A stretch of DNA of 64,000 nt from Brevibacillus daliensis (GTDB lineage Bacteria; Bacillota; Bacilli; Brevibacillales; Brevibacillaceae), in contig NZ_JAJISB010000003.1 in the NCBI RefSeq assembly GCF_021245735.1, positions 1 through 64,000 of the forward strand. Reading direction: 5' to 3'. Both the position numbers and the translations under genes were made by a program. Below the pieces are notes generated by a model that worked only from the letters and a program-made list of their open reading frames with translations, was not told where the DNA came from and searched no databases. Shown here piece after piece: positions 33,379 to 41,867 of this stretch (its first letter is position 1; each line of letters begins with the position of its first letter).

Positions 33379-34737
33379 ATGGGAAAAATGAATTTGAAAC
33401 AATTGCAAGACCATGTTCAGAATGGCTTGATTGATACGATTACGGTTGCAGGTGTCGATATGCAAGGTAAACTGTTTGGAAAAAAGCTTCCCGCGCGCTT
33501 CTTTTTAGAAGATGCGCTGGAAGGAATCCACACGTGCGCTATTAATTTCATTTGGGATGTAAGTCTTAAGTTTTCTGAAAATTATGAGTTCTGTAACTTT
33601 GATACTGGCTTGCACGACATGAAAGTCACACCTGATTTCAGCACGCTTCGTACCTATCCTTGGATTGCAAAAAATGCGATTGTGTTGGGAGATATTTTTA
33701 ACAAGGATGGTTCTGTGGTGAGCATAGCACCGCGGCACATGCTGAAAAAGCAATTGAAGAAGGCGGAGTCGATGGGCTTTCAGGCATTTGCTGCATCCGA
33801 AATGGAGTTTTACATCTTCAAAGAGACATCAGAATCTGCCCGCGAAAAGAATTTTACCAATCTAAAGCCGTTGTTCTCTTATCCGATTGATTATTCCATC
33901 TATCGGCTAAACGTGGATGACTGGTTTTTGGGACAGGTTTCTCGTTACCTGGAAGAAATTGGCATTCCACTTGAAGCTATCAAGGGCGAATGGGGTAATG
34001 GGCAGATCGAAATCAATGTAAAGTATGCGGATGCTTTGGAGATGGCGGATCGCACGGCTCTCTATAAAAACGGAATCAAAGAGATCGCCGCGCAAAACAA
34101 CATGATGGTCACCTTTATGGCCAAGCACGACACGAACGATTCAGGAAGCAGCGGGCACACGCACATCAGTCTGTGGGACAACACTGGAAATAATCTTTTC
34201 TACGATCCTGACCACAAACATCGATTAACAGATACTGGACGATACTTCCTTGGCGGCATGATGGCGTTGGCACCAGAATTCATGATCTTCTATGCACCTT
34301 ATATCAATTCATACAAACGTCTTTCGAATACTGGCGGAGCCCCAAATACATTGACGTGGGGAGAAGATAATCGGACAACTTCCTTTCGCGTCGATGGAAA
34401 AGGCAAATCGTGTCGGGTAGAGAATCGCATCCCGGGCGCTGATGTGAATCATTACCTTGTTTTAACCGCCATGTTGGCTTCCGGTCTGTATGGCATTGAG
34501 CATCAAATTGATATAGCCGAGCCCACAAAGGGTAACGCTTCGAGTGCACCGGGTGTAAAACGACTCCCTTCTAATCTGGCAGAGGCGATCAATCTGTTGG
34601 AGCAGAGCGAGATAGCAAGACAGCTTCTGGGCACTGACGTGGTCGAGCATTATCTGATTGCGGCAAAGAATGAGCTGAATGACTATTTCTTTGAAGTAAC
34701 GGATTGGGAGAGAAAGAAGTATTTCGAGTTTATCTAG
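33379..34737 (+). CDS. glutamine synthetase-like gamma-glutamyl ligase
   Basis: A 452-residue protein of the GS type I superfamily, PuuA/GlnA3-4/IpuC-like rather than true GlnA. Visible motifs include the catalytic SEMEFYIF (metal Glu), GEWGNGQIEIN, MAKHDTNDSGSSGHTHISLW (ATP/metal His) and NRTTSFRV (substrate Arg). Such enzymes attach glutamate through its gamma-carboxyl to amines, polyamines or ethanolamine using ATP. The open frame extends back to 33217, but ATG 33379 follows GAAGGAAGTGAAGG and gives the usual N-terminus. It lies between the SDR and ALDH genes. Confidence 0.9.
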   Translation: MGKMNLKQLQDHVQNGLIDTITVAGVDMQGKLFGKKLPARFFLEDALEGIHTCAINFIWDVSLKFSENYEFCNFDTGLHDMKVTPDFSTLRTYPWIAKNAIVLGDIFNKDGSVVSIAPRHMLKKQLKKAESMGFQAFAASEMEFYIFKETSESAREKNFTNLKPLFSYPIDYSIYRLNVDDWFLGQVSRYLEEIGIPLEAIKGEWGNGQIEINVKYADALEMADRTALYKNGIKEIAAQNNMMVTFMAKHDTNDSGSSGHTHISLWDNTGNNLFYDPDHKHRLTDTGRYFLGGMMALAPEFMIFYAPYINSYKRLSNTGGAPNTLTWGEDNRTTSFRVDGKGKSCRVENRIPGADVNHYLVLTAMLASGLYGIEHQIDIAEPTKGNASSAPGVKRLPSNLAEAINLLEQSEIARQLLGTDVVEHYLIAAKNELNDYFFEVTDWERKKYFEFI

Positions 34738-34771
34738 CAAGAGATTAAGGGAAGGGGATGGAAGATACAAG

Positions 34772-36226
34772 ATGAAGCTGATTCAATTGAACGATTGGAA
34801 CTTTTCATGGATTAACGGGGAGAAAGTTCAACTAGATGATACAAGCGAGGTAATTAATCCAGCAACGGGCGAAACAATAGGCCTGGTTCCCAATGGAGGA
34901 AAGGAGCTAACTCAACGTGCGATAGAGGCTGCTTCCCAAGCCCTCCCGTCTTGGTCAAAATTGACTGCTGGACAACGAGGTACCTATTTACTGGATTGGG
35001 CAGATCGGGTTCTAGCAGATAAAGAAGCGCTTGCGCAGTTGCTATCGTTAGAGCAGGGCAAACCTCTCGAAGAAGCCAGAGGAGAAATAGAAGGCGTCGC
35101 AGTCTATATCCGCTGGTATGCAGAAGAAGGGAAACGTGCGTATGGAGAAATTATTCCTGCATCCCGTCCGGGGCAGCGCCTGATGGTATTACGGGAAGCA
35201 ATTGGCGTGGTGGGATTAATTACACCAGCGAATTTTCCAGCGGCAATTCTCGCAATGAAAGTGGCACCCGCCCTTGCAGCAGGCTGTAGCTTTGTTCTTA
35301 AGCCAGCCGAGCAGACTCCGATGATTGCTATTGCTTTGATTTCGCACCTGATGGATACTAATTTGCCAGCTGGCGTCGCCAACCTGGTTACGGGAAATCC
35401 CGAAGTGATTGGAAGTACGCTGTCAGCGGATTCGAGAGTGAGGAAGATCGCGTTTACAGGATCGACAGAAGTTGGCAAAATTCTCATGCGCCAGGCAGCG
35501 GACAACGTAAAACGATTGACGCTTGAGCTTGGCGGCAATGCGCCTGTCATCGTTTTTCCTGACGCCGATCTGGATAAAGCAGTTGACGGTATTATGGGGA
35601 ACAAGTTTGAGAATTGTGGTCAGGTCTGCAACGGAATCAATCTAATCTATGTTCACGAAACAATTCACCACGAATTGGTGGAGAAACTGGCAGAACGAAT
35701 CAAGCTCTTAAAGGTAGCGAGTGGGACCGAACCAGGGAGCCAAATTGGTCCAATGATCGATCCCTCCTACCTTGACAAGGTGGAGACACTGGTTAACGAT
35801 GCTGTAGCAAAAGGAGCAAAGGTGCTCGTAGGCGGAAATCGTATCGCCCGGGAAGGCTATCAAAACGGCTATTTCTATGCACCGACGCTTTTGGACGAGG
35901 TACATGCAGAAATGGAGCTGACCCGCCGAGAGATTTTCGGGCCGATCGCACCTGTACTTACGTTTACTGATGAAGAAGATGTAGTGAAGCGATGCAACAA
36001 CACGCCATATGGTTTGGCCGGTTATGTGTACACCAAGGATGCTGCGCGCATGTTCCGCATGATCGACGGTTTGGAAGTAGGTAATCTGGCGATCAACGGT
36101 ACGTCTCTGGCAAATCCGCAAACGCCATTCGGCGGTGTGAAGGAAAGTGGAATAGGCAGGGTTGGTGGACATCAAGGGCTGGAAGAATACTTGGAACTTA
36201 AGTATGTGTCGTTAACGCTGGAGTGA
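34772..36226 (+). CDS. NAD(P)-dependent aldehyde dehydrogenase (GabD/PuuC-like)
   Basis: A 484-residue ALDH closest in style to succinate-semialdehyde dehydrogenases. The general base E252 is in LELGG, the catalytic C286 in GQVC, and the glycine motif FTGSTEVG near 228-235. One oddity is TPANFP (151-156), where the family nearly always has PWNFP; loss of this Trp may alter the cofactor pocket. It would oxidise the aldehyde made by the SDR step, possibly while the substrate is gamma-glutamylated. GGGAAGGGGATGG precedes the ATG. Confidence 0.93.
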   Translation: MKLIQLNDWNFSWINGEKVQLDDTSEVINPATGETIGLVPNGGKELTQRAIEAASQALPSWSKLTAGQRGTYLLDWADRVLADKEALAQLLSLEQGKPLEEARGEIEGVAVYIRWYAEEGKRAYGEIIPASRPGQRLMVLREAIGVVGLITPANFPAAILAMKVAPALAAGCSFVLKPAEQTPMIAIALISHLMDTNLPAGVANLVTGNPEVIGSTLSADSRVRKIAFTGSTEVGKILMRQAADNVKRLTLELGGNAPVIVFPDADLDKAVDGIMGNKFENCGQVCNGINLIYVHETIHHELVEKLAERIKLLKVASGTEPGSQIGPMIDPSYLDKVETLVNDAVAKGAKVLVGGNRIAREGYQNGYFYAPTLLDEVHAEMELTRREIFGPIAPVLTFTDEEDVVKRCNNTPYGLAGYVYTKDAARMFRMIDGLEVGNLAINGTSLANPQTPFGGVKESGIGRVGGHQGLEEYLELKYVSLTLE

Positions 36227-36280
36227 GCCCCACTCCTCTGCGGAAGATTTTTGCCAGATCAATAGAAATGAGGAATGCTC

Positions 36281-37669
36281 ATGTCTGAAGTGGTGATTCA
36301 AACGACAGAGAGTGAGAAAGGCACAAATCTTGGCTACAAACAGGAATTAAAAAGAAGCCTTACGCTGAAGGATCTAATTATTTACGGTTTGATAACCATG
36401 TTGCCGATTGCTCCTATCCAAGTTTATGGCCTGATTGCCAAGGAAAGTTTTGGCATGGCACCATTGGTTTATCTTGTCGGGGTAATTGCGATGGTGTTTA
36501 CAGCTATTAGTTACAGCCAAATGAGTAAAGAGTTTCCGATTGCTGGCTCCGTCTACTCCTATGTTCAGCGCGGATTAAATCCGCACGTCGGGTTTGTCAC
36601 AGGATGGTTAATTGCCGTCGATTACATTATGGCGCCCGCTTTGCTCACAGGTTTCTCAGCAATGTGGTTAAACAGTATTTTTCCTGCCATTCCTACTGTT
36701 GTTATCATGCTTGTTTTTATTTCGATTAATACTTTTATTACCGCAAGAGGAATTAGCTTAACCGCTCGGGCAAACAAGATCTTTCTCACTATGGAAATTG
36801 CCGTTCTGCTTATTTTTCTCGGATTTGCCTTCAAATTCGTTTTTATTGACGGAAACGGGGTGGGAGGATTTTCACTTGATCCTATCTTTCAAGCTGACAA
36901 GATAGACTTTCATTTTATTGCCAGTGCTGCATCCATCGCAGTGTTAGGTTTTCTCGGATTTGACGTCATTAGCACGCTGTCTGAAGAAGTGGAAAATCCG
37001 CAAAAGACAGTAGGTAAAGCGACTATTACTTCCTTGGTGATAATTGGCTTAATTTTTATGCTGCAAACCTATCTTGCAGCTCTCGCGCATCCCGACTATG
37101 AGGGGCTCGATCCGGATATGGCCTTTTTCGATATTGCCCGGGAAGTTGGAGGGGATTTCCTATACTATTCGCTTATCTTCGTGGGCGTAGCAGCTGTAGG
37201 GATAGCTAATGCGTTGGCGATTCAATCAGCGATTTCACGGATTATCTACTCCATGAGTCGAGATAAACTGCTTCCATTCTCGGGAATCTTGGGAAAAATC
37301 CATCCGGTTTACAAAACACCCTTTAATGCAACGATTTTTGTCGGCTTCGTCTCGCTCATTGTCTCATTATTTATATCGATTGAAAATATCGTCCAATTAA
37401 TTAACTTTGGCGCATTAACCACCTTTATGGTGTTGAATCTCTCCGTATTCGCGCACTTCTATGTGAAAAAGGGACGACGGGATGCAAAAGGGTTTTTCAA
37501 TTACCTTCTGCTTCCGATGATTGGCTTTTTGATTATATTTTTCGTTTGGTCAGGCTTTGACCGAATGACATTTATCGTGGGAAGTAGCTGGATGATTGTA
37601 GGAATCATTTTGGGGGCAATCAAATCTAAGGGATATAAAGAAGTTCCTCCGGTTATGCGGGATATGTAA
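36281..37669 (+). CDS. APC-family amino acid/amine permease (PuuP-like)
   Basis: About 462 residues with 12 hydrophobic helices. The N-terminal signature LKRSLTLKDLIIYGLITMLPIAP and the GFLGFDVISTLSEEVENPQKT motif in helix 6/loop identify the APC superfamily (PotE/PuuP branch). As last gene of the operon it should import the amine, amino alcohol or amino acid degraded by the upstream enzymes. ATG 36281 is preferred over 36275 because GAGG stands eight bases before it. Confidence 0.92.
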   Translation: MSEVVIQTTESEKGTNLGYKQELKRSLTLKDLIIYGLITMLPIAPIQVYGLIAKESFGMAPLVYLVGVIAMVFTAISYSQMSKEFPIAGSVYSYVQRGLNPHVGFVTGWLIAVDYIMAPALLTGFSAMWLNSIFPAIPTVVIMLVFISINTFITARGISLTARANKIFLTMEIAVLLIFLGFAFKFVFIDGNGVGGFSLDPIFQADKIDFHFIASAASIAVLGFLGFDVISTLSEEVENPQKTVGKATITSLVIIGLIFMLQTYLAALAHPDYEGLDPDMAFFDIAREVGGDFLYYSLIFVGVAAVGIANALAIQSAISRIIYSMSRDKLLPFSGILGKIHPVYKTPFNATIFVGFVSLIVSLFISIENIVQLINFGALTTFMVLNLSVFAHFYVKKGRRDAKGFFNYLLLPMIGFLIIFFVWSGFDRMTFIVGSSWMIVGIILGAIKSKGYKEVPPVMRDM

Positions 37670-37796
37670 AGAGAGAATAATTTGCTAATTACGGGGCTAC
37701 GAAGTAGGAGGAGCGTCATTTCCTCCTACCTGGGACTAGCAGGAAAACGGAGTTAATCTAAAACCCACTTCAGATTAATGAGAACTTTATCAATTG

Positions 37797-37842
37797 GCCG
37801 AGAACACTCATGATTTTAATCATGAGTGTTCTTGGCTTTGGA
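37797..37842 (+). terminator. operon terminator
   Basis: A 17-bp stem (37797-37813 with 37820-37836, one G.T pair), loop TTTTAA, then TTTG. It closes the sigma-54 operon. Confidence 0.8.
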
Positions 37843-37872
37843 CAAAGTCAAGTTGTTCTATCTGTATAACGA

Positions 37873-37901
37873 CTACAGGATTTATTTGTTGAGAAGAAAT
37901 A
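37873..37901 (+). repeat. 29-bp direct repeat copy 1
   Basis: Identical to 39577-39605. In the second copy this sequence is the right arm and tail of a terminator hairpin; here the left arm is missing. The two copies enclose the small ORF, CD3324-like and FusB-like genes. Confidence 0.7.
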
Positions 37902-38029
37902 ATCGGAACCCCTGAATATCTAGATGCATTCCAATCTCTTTTCATCTATAATGATAAAAATCAAAAACTCAACCAACCATGAGAAAGATGAAACAAGAAA
38001 AGTAATAAATAGTTCTGGAGGTGTATTAC

Positions 38030-38131
38030 ATGGCATATCAAAGCAGATTGCCAGAAACTGGAGCCACTCATGCAAAGCCGGGTATTGGAAAGGCGATACT
38101 TTGCATGGGGCTAACGTTTATCAAATCATAA
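38030..38131 (+). CDS. 33-residue peptide with LPETG motif
   Basis: ATG 38030 follows a clear GGAGGTG site (spacing about 8). The product begins MAYQSRLPETGATHAKPG and ends with a moderately hydrophobic stretch and a lysine-serine tail (AILCMGLTFIKS). LPETG followed by a hydrophobic segment and a positive residue imitates a sortase sorting signal, but only six residues precede it and there is no signal peptide. It may instead be a short regulatory or secreted peptide. It lies 84 bases before the CD3324-family gene on the same strand. Confidence 0.45.
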   Translation: MAYQSRLPETGATHAKPGIGKAILCMGLTFIKS

Positions 38132-38215
38132 TCGCCCACGTGTACTGCTTTCATTTCTAATCATACTGGCTTTGCACCTTATTTTTCTATTTCAAAAAGT
38201 AAGGGGCTAGTAGAA

Positions 38216-38476
38216 ATGAAATATGTGAATGCAACCACAATATTACCTGAAAAGTTACTTATAGAAATACAAAAGCACGTTCAAGGGGAAGCTATTTATA
38301 TCCCAAAACCAAAAACAGCCCATGAAAAATGGGGGACACGTTCTGGAAGCAGGAAGTTACTAGATGATCGAAATACCAGGATTAAAAAAGCATTTAAAGA
38401 TGGTAAGACTCTCAAACAATTAGCTGAGGAGTACTTTTTGTCTATCGAGACGATTAAAAAAATTGTTTATTCGTAA
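38216..38476 (+). CDS. CD3324-family small HTH protein
   Basis: An 86-residue protein matching the CD3324 family: YVNATTILPEKLLIEIQKHVQGEAIYIPKP at the start, KWGTRSGSRKLL in the middle and a C-terminal helix-turn-helix (TLKQLAEEYFLSIETIKKIV). Members are widespread in Firmicutes and of unknown role; the HTH suggests DNA binding. AAGGGGC precedes the ATG. A terminator follows. Confidence 0.85.
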   Translation: MKYVNATTILPEKLLIEIQKHVQGEAIYIPKPKTAHEKWGTRSGSRKLLDDRNTRIKKAFKDGKTLKQLAEEYFLSIETIKKIVYS

Positions 38477-38489
38477 TAATACTTGGATA

Positions 38490-38533
38490 AAGCACGGATG
38501 ATCTGAACATCACAGATTATCTGTGCTTTTTTA
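38490..38533 (+). terminator. intrinsic terminator
   Basis: A 16-bp stem (38490-38505 with 38513-38528, two G.T pairs) followed by TTTTA. Confidence 0.75.
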
Positions 38534-38784
38534 TGCCAAGTTTTCTAATCTGCGAACTCGTTAAGGTCCCGCAAGGGAGCCAAAACTGTCCGCTACACAG
38601 CAAAGAGTGCGGGAAGTGCAAAAAATAGAAGTTTTTCGTATGGCGAGTTCGTTTCTAAGTCGTCTTCTACATGTGAGTTGCTAGCCAGATCACATATAAT
38701 AATGAGTAGTCAAAAAGATTTTTTCATTGGCTTCTTCAAGTGGCTACTTGTCAAATTGCTGTAACATGATTAGGAGTGAGTAGA

Positions 38785-39423
38785 ATGGAACCGTTTATCC
38801 GAAATGATCAATATAATTTTATCAAGGCGCAAGCTAAAAATATCGTGAATGCATATGCATCTGTTAATGATAAGGCTATTCTTCATGCAGTTAAATCTGT
38901 CGCACAAGAAAAAGCGGTAGGGCTTTTCGATGATTTGGCTCATATGCAAGCAGAAGTAATCAGCCCAATTAGTCAAATTGAGAATAGAGTAACGTCGGAT
39001 GCGTACTTAGCTCAACTAAAGCCGTATGTAATTCCGTTTCATCCGATATCGGATCGTACGATTGCTACTCTATTTCCAAAGGTGAAGAAGTTAAAGGGCC
39101 CCTCACTGGAGAAAGTGAATCTTCAAGAAATCTCATACCTGGGTTGGATTGATAAGGGCTCGAGCAAGAAATATATGATCGTAGAGTACCAAGACAAGTT
39201 AGTTGGTTTACAAGGTACATTTTCCAATCTTAATCAAAAAGGGGTTTGTGCACTTTGTAACAGGCATGAAGAGATAGGTATGTTCGTTATGGAAGTAAAG
39301 CGGTCTGGACTAGATAATTATGTTAAGAGAGGTAACTATATCTGTCAGGATAGCAAAAAATGTAATGAGAATATAACCACCTTGGATAGATTACACGATT
39401 TCGTCGAGTTACTAACCAGTTAA
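38785..39423 (+). CDS. FusB/FusC-like EF-G-binding zinc-finger protein
   Basis: A 212-residue protein of the FusB family. Members bind elongation factor G and release it from fusidic-acid-stalled or normal post-translocation ribosomes. The N-terminal helical bundle (MEPFIRNDQYNFIKAQAKNIVNAY) and the C-terminal treble-clef finger with CALCNRHEE, a downstream YICQDSKKCN and related residues are visible. AGGAG stands eight bases before ATG 38785. Chromosomal homologues in soil Firmicutes may or may not give fusidic acid resistance. Confidence 0.85.
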   Translation: MEPFIRNDQYNFIKAQAKNIVNAYASVNDKAILHAVKSVAQEKAVGLFDDLAHMQAEVISPISQIENRVTSDAYLAQLKPYVIPFHPISDRTIATLFPKVKKLKGPSLEKVNLQEISYLGWIDKGSSKKYMIVEYQDKLVGLQGTFSNLNQKGVCALCNRHEEIGMFVMEVKRSGLDNYVKRGNYICQDSKKCNENITTLDRLHDFVELLTS

Positions 39424-39547
39424 ATCAATTTTTTAGAATAGGACAGTGATTTATTAATCTAGCACTTATGTCCCATTTCTTTTCAACATTATGTACAGGG
39501 AACTATGAATGAAAAGTCATAACTGCTTTTTCTAATAGACCAAAATA

Positions 39548-39590
39548 AAATCCTGTAGACCGTGATGAACAAAGGTCTACAGGATTTATT
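39548..39590. terminator. 14-bp terminator hairpin overlapping the direct repeat
   Basis: AAATCCTGTAGACC (39548-39561) pairs perfectly with GGTCTACAGGATTT (39574-39587). Its right arm is part of the 29-bp repeat also found at 37873. Confidence 0.75.
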
Positions 39591-39605
39591 TGTTGAGAAG
39601 AAATA
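39577..39605 (+). repeat. 29-bp direct repeat copy 2
   Basis: Identical to 37873-37901; includes the right arm of the terminator at 39548-39587. Confidence 0.7.
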
Positions 39606-39660
39606 CCAGAGCCCTTGAATCGTTTTCTTAGGAATTAGTAAGATGTATTCTCCGTTAAAC

Positions 39661-40644
39661 TCATATGTTCCAATTAATTAGCAATCCGGCGTGTGTCAAT
39701 CCACCACCGAAGCCATATAATAGCAACTTATTGCCATTCTTGATTTTACCTTCAAGTACACCTTTATCCAGTGATAAGGGAATTGTTGCTGAAGAAGTAT
39801 TCCCGAATTCAACTAAGCTATATAATGTTTTCTCTATCGGGAAACCACTTTTTTCACAGATTGACTCAATTATTTTTACATTTGCACTATGAGGCACGAA
39901 CCAATCAACGTCGCTTAGATCAATTGACGTATTTTTCAAAACAGCTAACATGCCTTTTGGAACAGTGGTTACAGCCCACTTGTAGACCTCGCGACCACTC
40001 TGAACAAAATGACCATTTCCTACTAAATCTTCACCGTTCATTCTTGTAGCGAGATTTGTGCAATATAACTTGCTTCCTCTTTCACCCTCTGAACCTAAAT
40101 GAGAAGAAATAAAACTTGGCTGTTGGTCGTCATATTCAACGAGAACGGCTCCTCCACCATCTCCAAAAATTACACAAGTTGTTCTGTCTGTATAGTCGGT
40201 AACTCTAGATAAAGTTTCAGCACCAATAACAAGAATTTTCTTATGTAATCCAGATGTGATCAATCCATTAGCTACATGTAATCCGTAAGTAAATCCTGCA
40301 CAAGCAGCATTCAAATCAATGGCTCCAGTGCTAGTAATACCTAGCTTTGCTTGAACTAAAGAGGCTACGCTTGGAGTCTTGAAATCAGGAGTCATCGTAC
40401 AGACGATAATCATATCGACATCATCGACAGATTTATCGTATCGATCCATGAGATTCCTTACTGCCTTATAAGCAATGTCACTTGTAAACTCATCTTCATG
40501 TGCTATTCTTCGTTCCTTAATCCCAGTTCGCTTTACAATCCATTCATCATTCGTTTCTACCATTTTTTCTAACTGGGTATTTGTTAACCTTTTTTCTGGA
40601 ACATACGAACCTATTGCAGTAATTCTTGCTTTAGATTTGAGCAT
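39661..40644 (-). CDS. fabH: beta-ketoacyl-ACP synthase III
   Basis: A 327-residue KAS III that starts fatty acid elongation by condensing acetyl- or branched acyl-CoA with malonyl-ACP. The Cys-His-Asn triad is intact: C115 in NAACAGF, H252 in PHSANVK, N282 in GNTSSAT. The GFGGGLTHAGLLI C-terminus is typical. It stands alone without fabF, so it is probably a second KAS III (FabHB-like). A FapR-like palindrome lies about 50 bases upstream of the start. Confidence 0.93.
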   Translation of the reverse strand: MLKSKARITAIGSYVPEKRLTNTQLEKMVETNDEWIVKRTGIKERRIAHEDEFTSDIAYKAVRNLMDRYDKSVDDVDMIIVCTMTPDFKTPSVASLVQAKLGITSTGAIDLNAACAGFTYGLHVANGLITSGLHKKILVIGAETLSRVTDYTDRTTCVIFGDGGGAVLVEYDDQQPSFISSHLGSEGERGSKLYCTNLATRMNGEDLVGNGHFVQSGREVYKWAVTTVPKGMLAVLKNTSIDLSDVDWFVPHSANVKIIESICEKSGFPIEKTLYSLVEFGNTSSATIPLSLDKGVLEGKIKNGNKLLLYGFGGGLTHAGLLINWNI

Positions 40645-40693
40645 ATAGATTACACCTCAGTTTTTTGACTTATATGTATTCTAGCACTTAATA

Positions 40694-40710
40694 TTATGAT
40701 CTAGTACTAA
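40694..40710 (-). promoter_or_regulatory. FapR-like operator upstream of fabH
   Basis: TTATGATCTAGTACTAA has a perfect AGTACTAA half site and a degenerate partner (TTATGATC), fitting the FapR palindrome of lipid-synthesis genes. In established FapR systems such sites overlap the promoter. Assignment rests on motif and position. Confidence 0.45.
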
Positions 40711-40777
40711 AAATTAATATATAACGAAGGAACGTTTTTCAAGGCTAAACCTGAGGGGGTTTTTTTTACGATTATTC

Positions 40778-40814
40778 GGTAAAGTAATGAGGTAACAAAA
40801 TGATACAAATAAAA
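40778..40814 (+). repeat. 37-bp direct repeat copy 1 (left of the TCS/redox cluster)
   Basis: Matches 45778-45814 at 34 of 37 positions, same orientation. It contains GAGGTAACA and TGATACAAATAAAA. In the other copy the same sequence is the left arm of a perfect 19-bp hairpin; here the right arm is absent. Confidence 0.7.
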
Positions 40815-40859
40815 ACTGACGTTGTTGTGTGCGTTTTCATATAAAATGTCACATCACTC

Positions 40860-40904
40860 AAACCTGTAACGGCACAATGATGGCTGTTTCAGGTTTTTTT
40901 CATG
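40860..40904 (+). terminator. intrinsic terminator-like hairpin
   Basis: AAACCTG (40860-40866) pairs with CAGGTTT (40890-40896), with an inner partial stem, followed by TTTT. Confidence 0.55.
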
Positions 40905-41189
40905 TTCGCAATTATTATCAATTATTATGTCTATCTCTTACATAAACCTAACCACACTGGCTAAAGATGGTGATAAAATAAATATGAATTTGAGTATGTT
41001 TTGTCATAAATAAAAAAAGTCAATTTCCTGCATCACAATGTAAGTTTCATTTAAAGTCATAACATGAAAAGGGATATTGGTTACGAATCGCTATAGAGAG
41101 AATGCTTGTTTCGCTAGATTTTTCAATATTTTTCAAATTCGTTATATTCATAAAGTGAAAACTATCGCATACAAAGGAGGGTGAGCTTC
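40905..41189. other. leader of the two-component operon
   Basis: About 285 bases without a gene; it presumably contains the promoter of the response regulator gene. No clear operator could be picked out. Confidence 0.35.
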
Positions 41190-41867
41190 TTGAATATCTT
41201 ATTTGCTGAAGATGATGAGAGTTTAGGAAAATTAATTTCTCATTTACTGAAGAAGGAATTTTGCAGGGTGGATTGGGTAAGGGATGGAATGGCTGCTTAT
41301 GATTATGCCTTGTGTACAGATTATGATTTTATTGTCCTCGACTGGATGATGCCGAAGTTAAGTGGAATTGAAACATGTCGGAGGCTGAGAAAAAAAGGCT
41401 ATAAAGGTGGAATCTTATTCCTTACCGCAAAAGATTCGATAGAAGATGTTGTTGCGGGTCTAGACTCTGGTGCAGATGATTACCTAATTAAGCCTTTCAA
41501 ATTTGAGGAACTTGCGGCAAGATTAAGAGCACTATCGAGAAGGACGGAGAAGCCTTTTGAAGAAATTCTTTTCTATGGAGATTTGCAATTGAATCTAAAT
41601 ACACACATAGTTAAACGAAATGGGCAGTTGATTGAACTATCTAAGAAAGAATATGAATTATTGGAGCTATTGCTCCGAAATAAACACCAAATTCTAACGA
41701 GGGAAGTTCTTCTTGAAAGAATTTGGGGGTTTGATGTCGAGATTACGGAGAATGCGCTTGATGCTTTGGTCAAGCTTGTTCGGAAAAAAATTGATCAATC
41801 TGGCCAGCCCTCCCTCATTAAAAATGTTAGAGGGGTTGGCTATAAATTGAGGGACGGTTATGTTTAA
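41190..41867 (+). CDS. OmpR-family response regulator
   Basis: A 225-residue regulator. The receiver domain has the acidic pocket (FAEDDE), phospho-acceptor D51 in VLDWMMPK, Thr in LTAKD and Lys in LIKPFKF. The C-terminal winged helix (about 125-223) ends RGVGYKL. I chose TTG 41190 because GTG 41181 abuts the AAAGGAGG site. Its stop overlaps the kinase start by eight bases. It is convergent with the flavin/ferric-reductase cluster and is the likely regulator of it. Confidence 0.92.
   Translation: MNILFAEDDESLGKLISHLLKKEFCRVDWVRDGMAAYDYALCTDYDFIVLDWMMPKLSGIETCRRLRKKGYKGGILFLTAKDSIEDVVAGLDSGADDYLIKPFKFEELAARLRALSRRTEKPFEEILFYGDLQLNLNTHIVKRNGQLIELSKKEYELLELLLRNKHQILTREVLLERIWGFDVEITENALDALVKLVRKKIDQSGQPSLIKNVRGVGYKLRDGYV

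Noticed and set aside
37924-38160. 78-codon frame covering the small LPETG ORF
   Set aside because: No ribosome binding site at its start; the 38030 frame has one.
40741-40769. Possible terminator AACC/GGTT with T run near 40749-40768
   Set aside because: The stem has only four to five pairs; not supported without more evidence.
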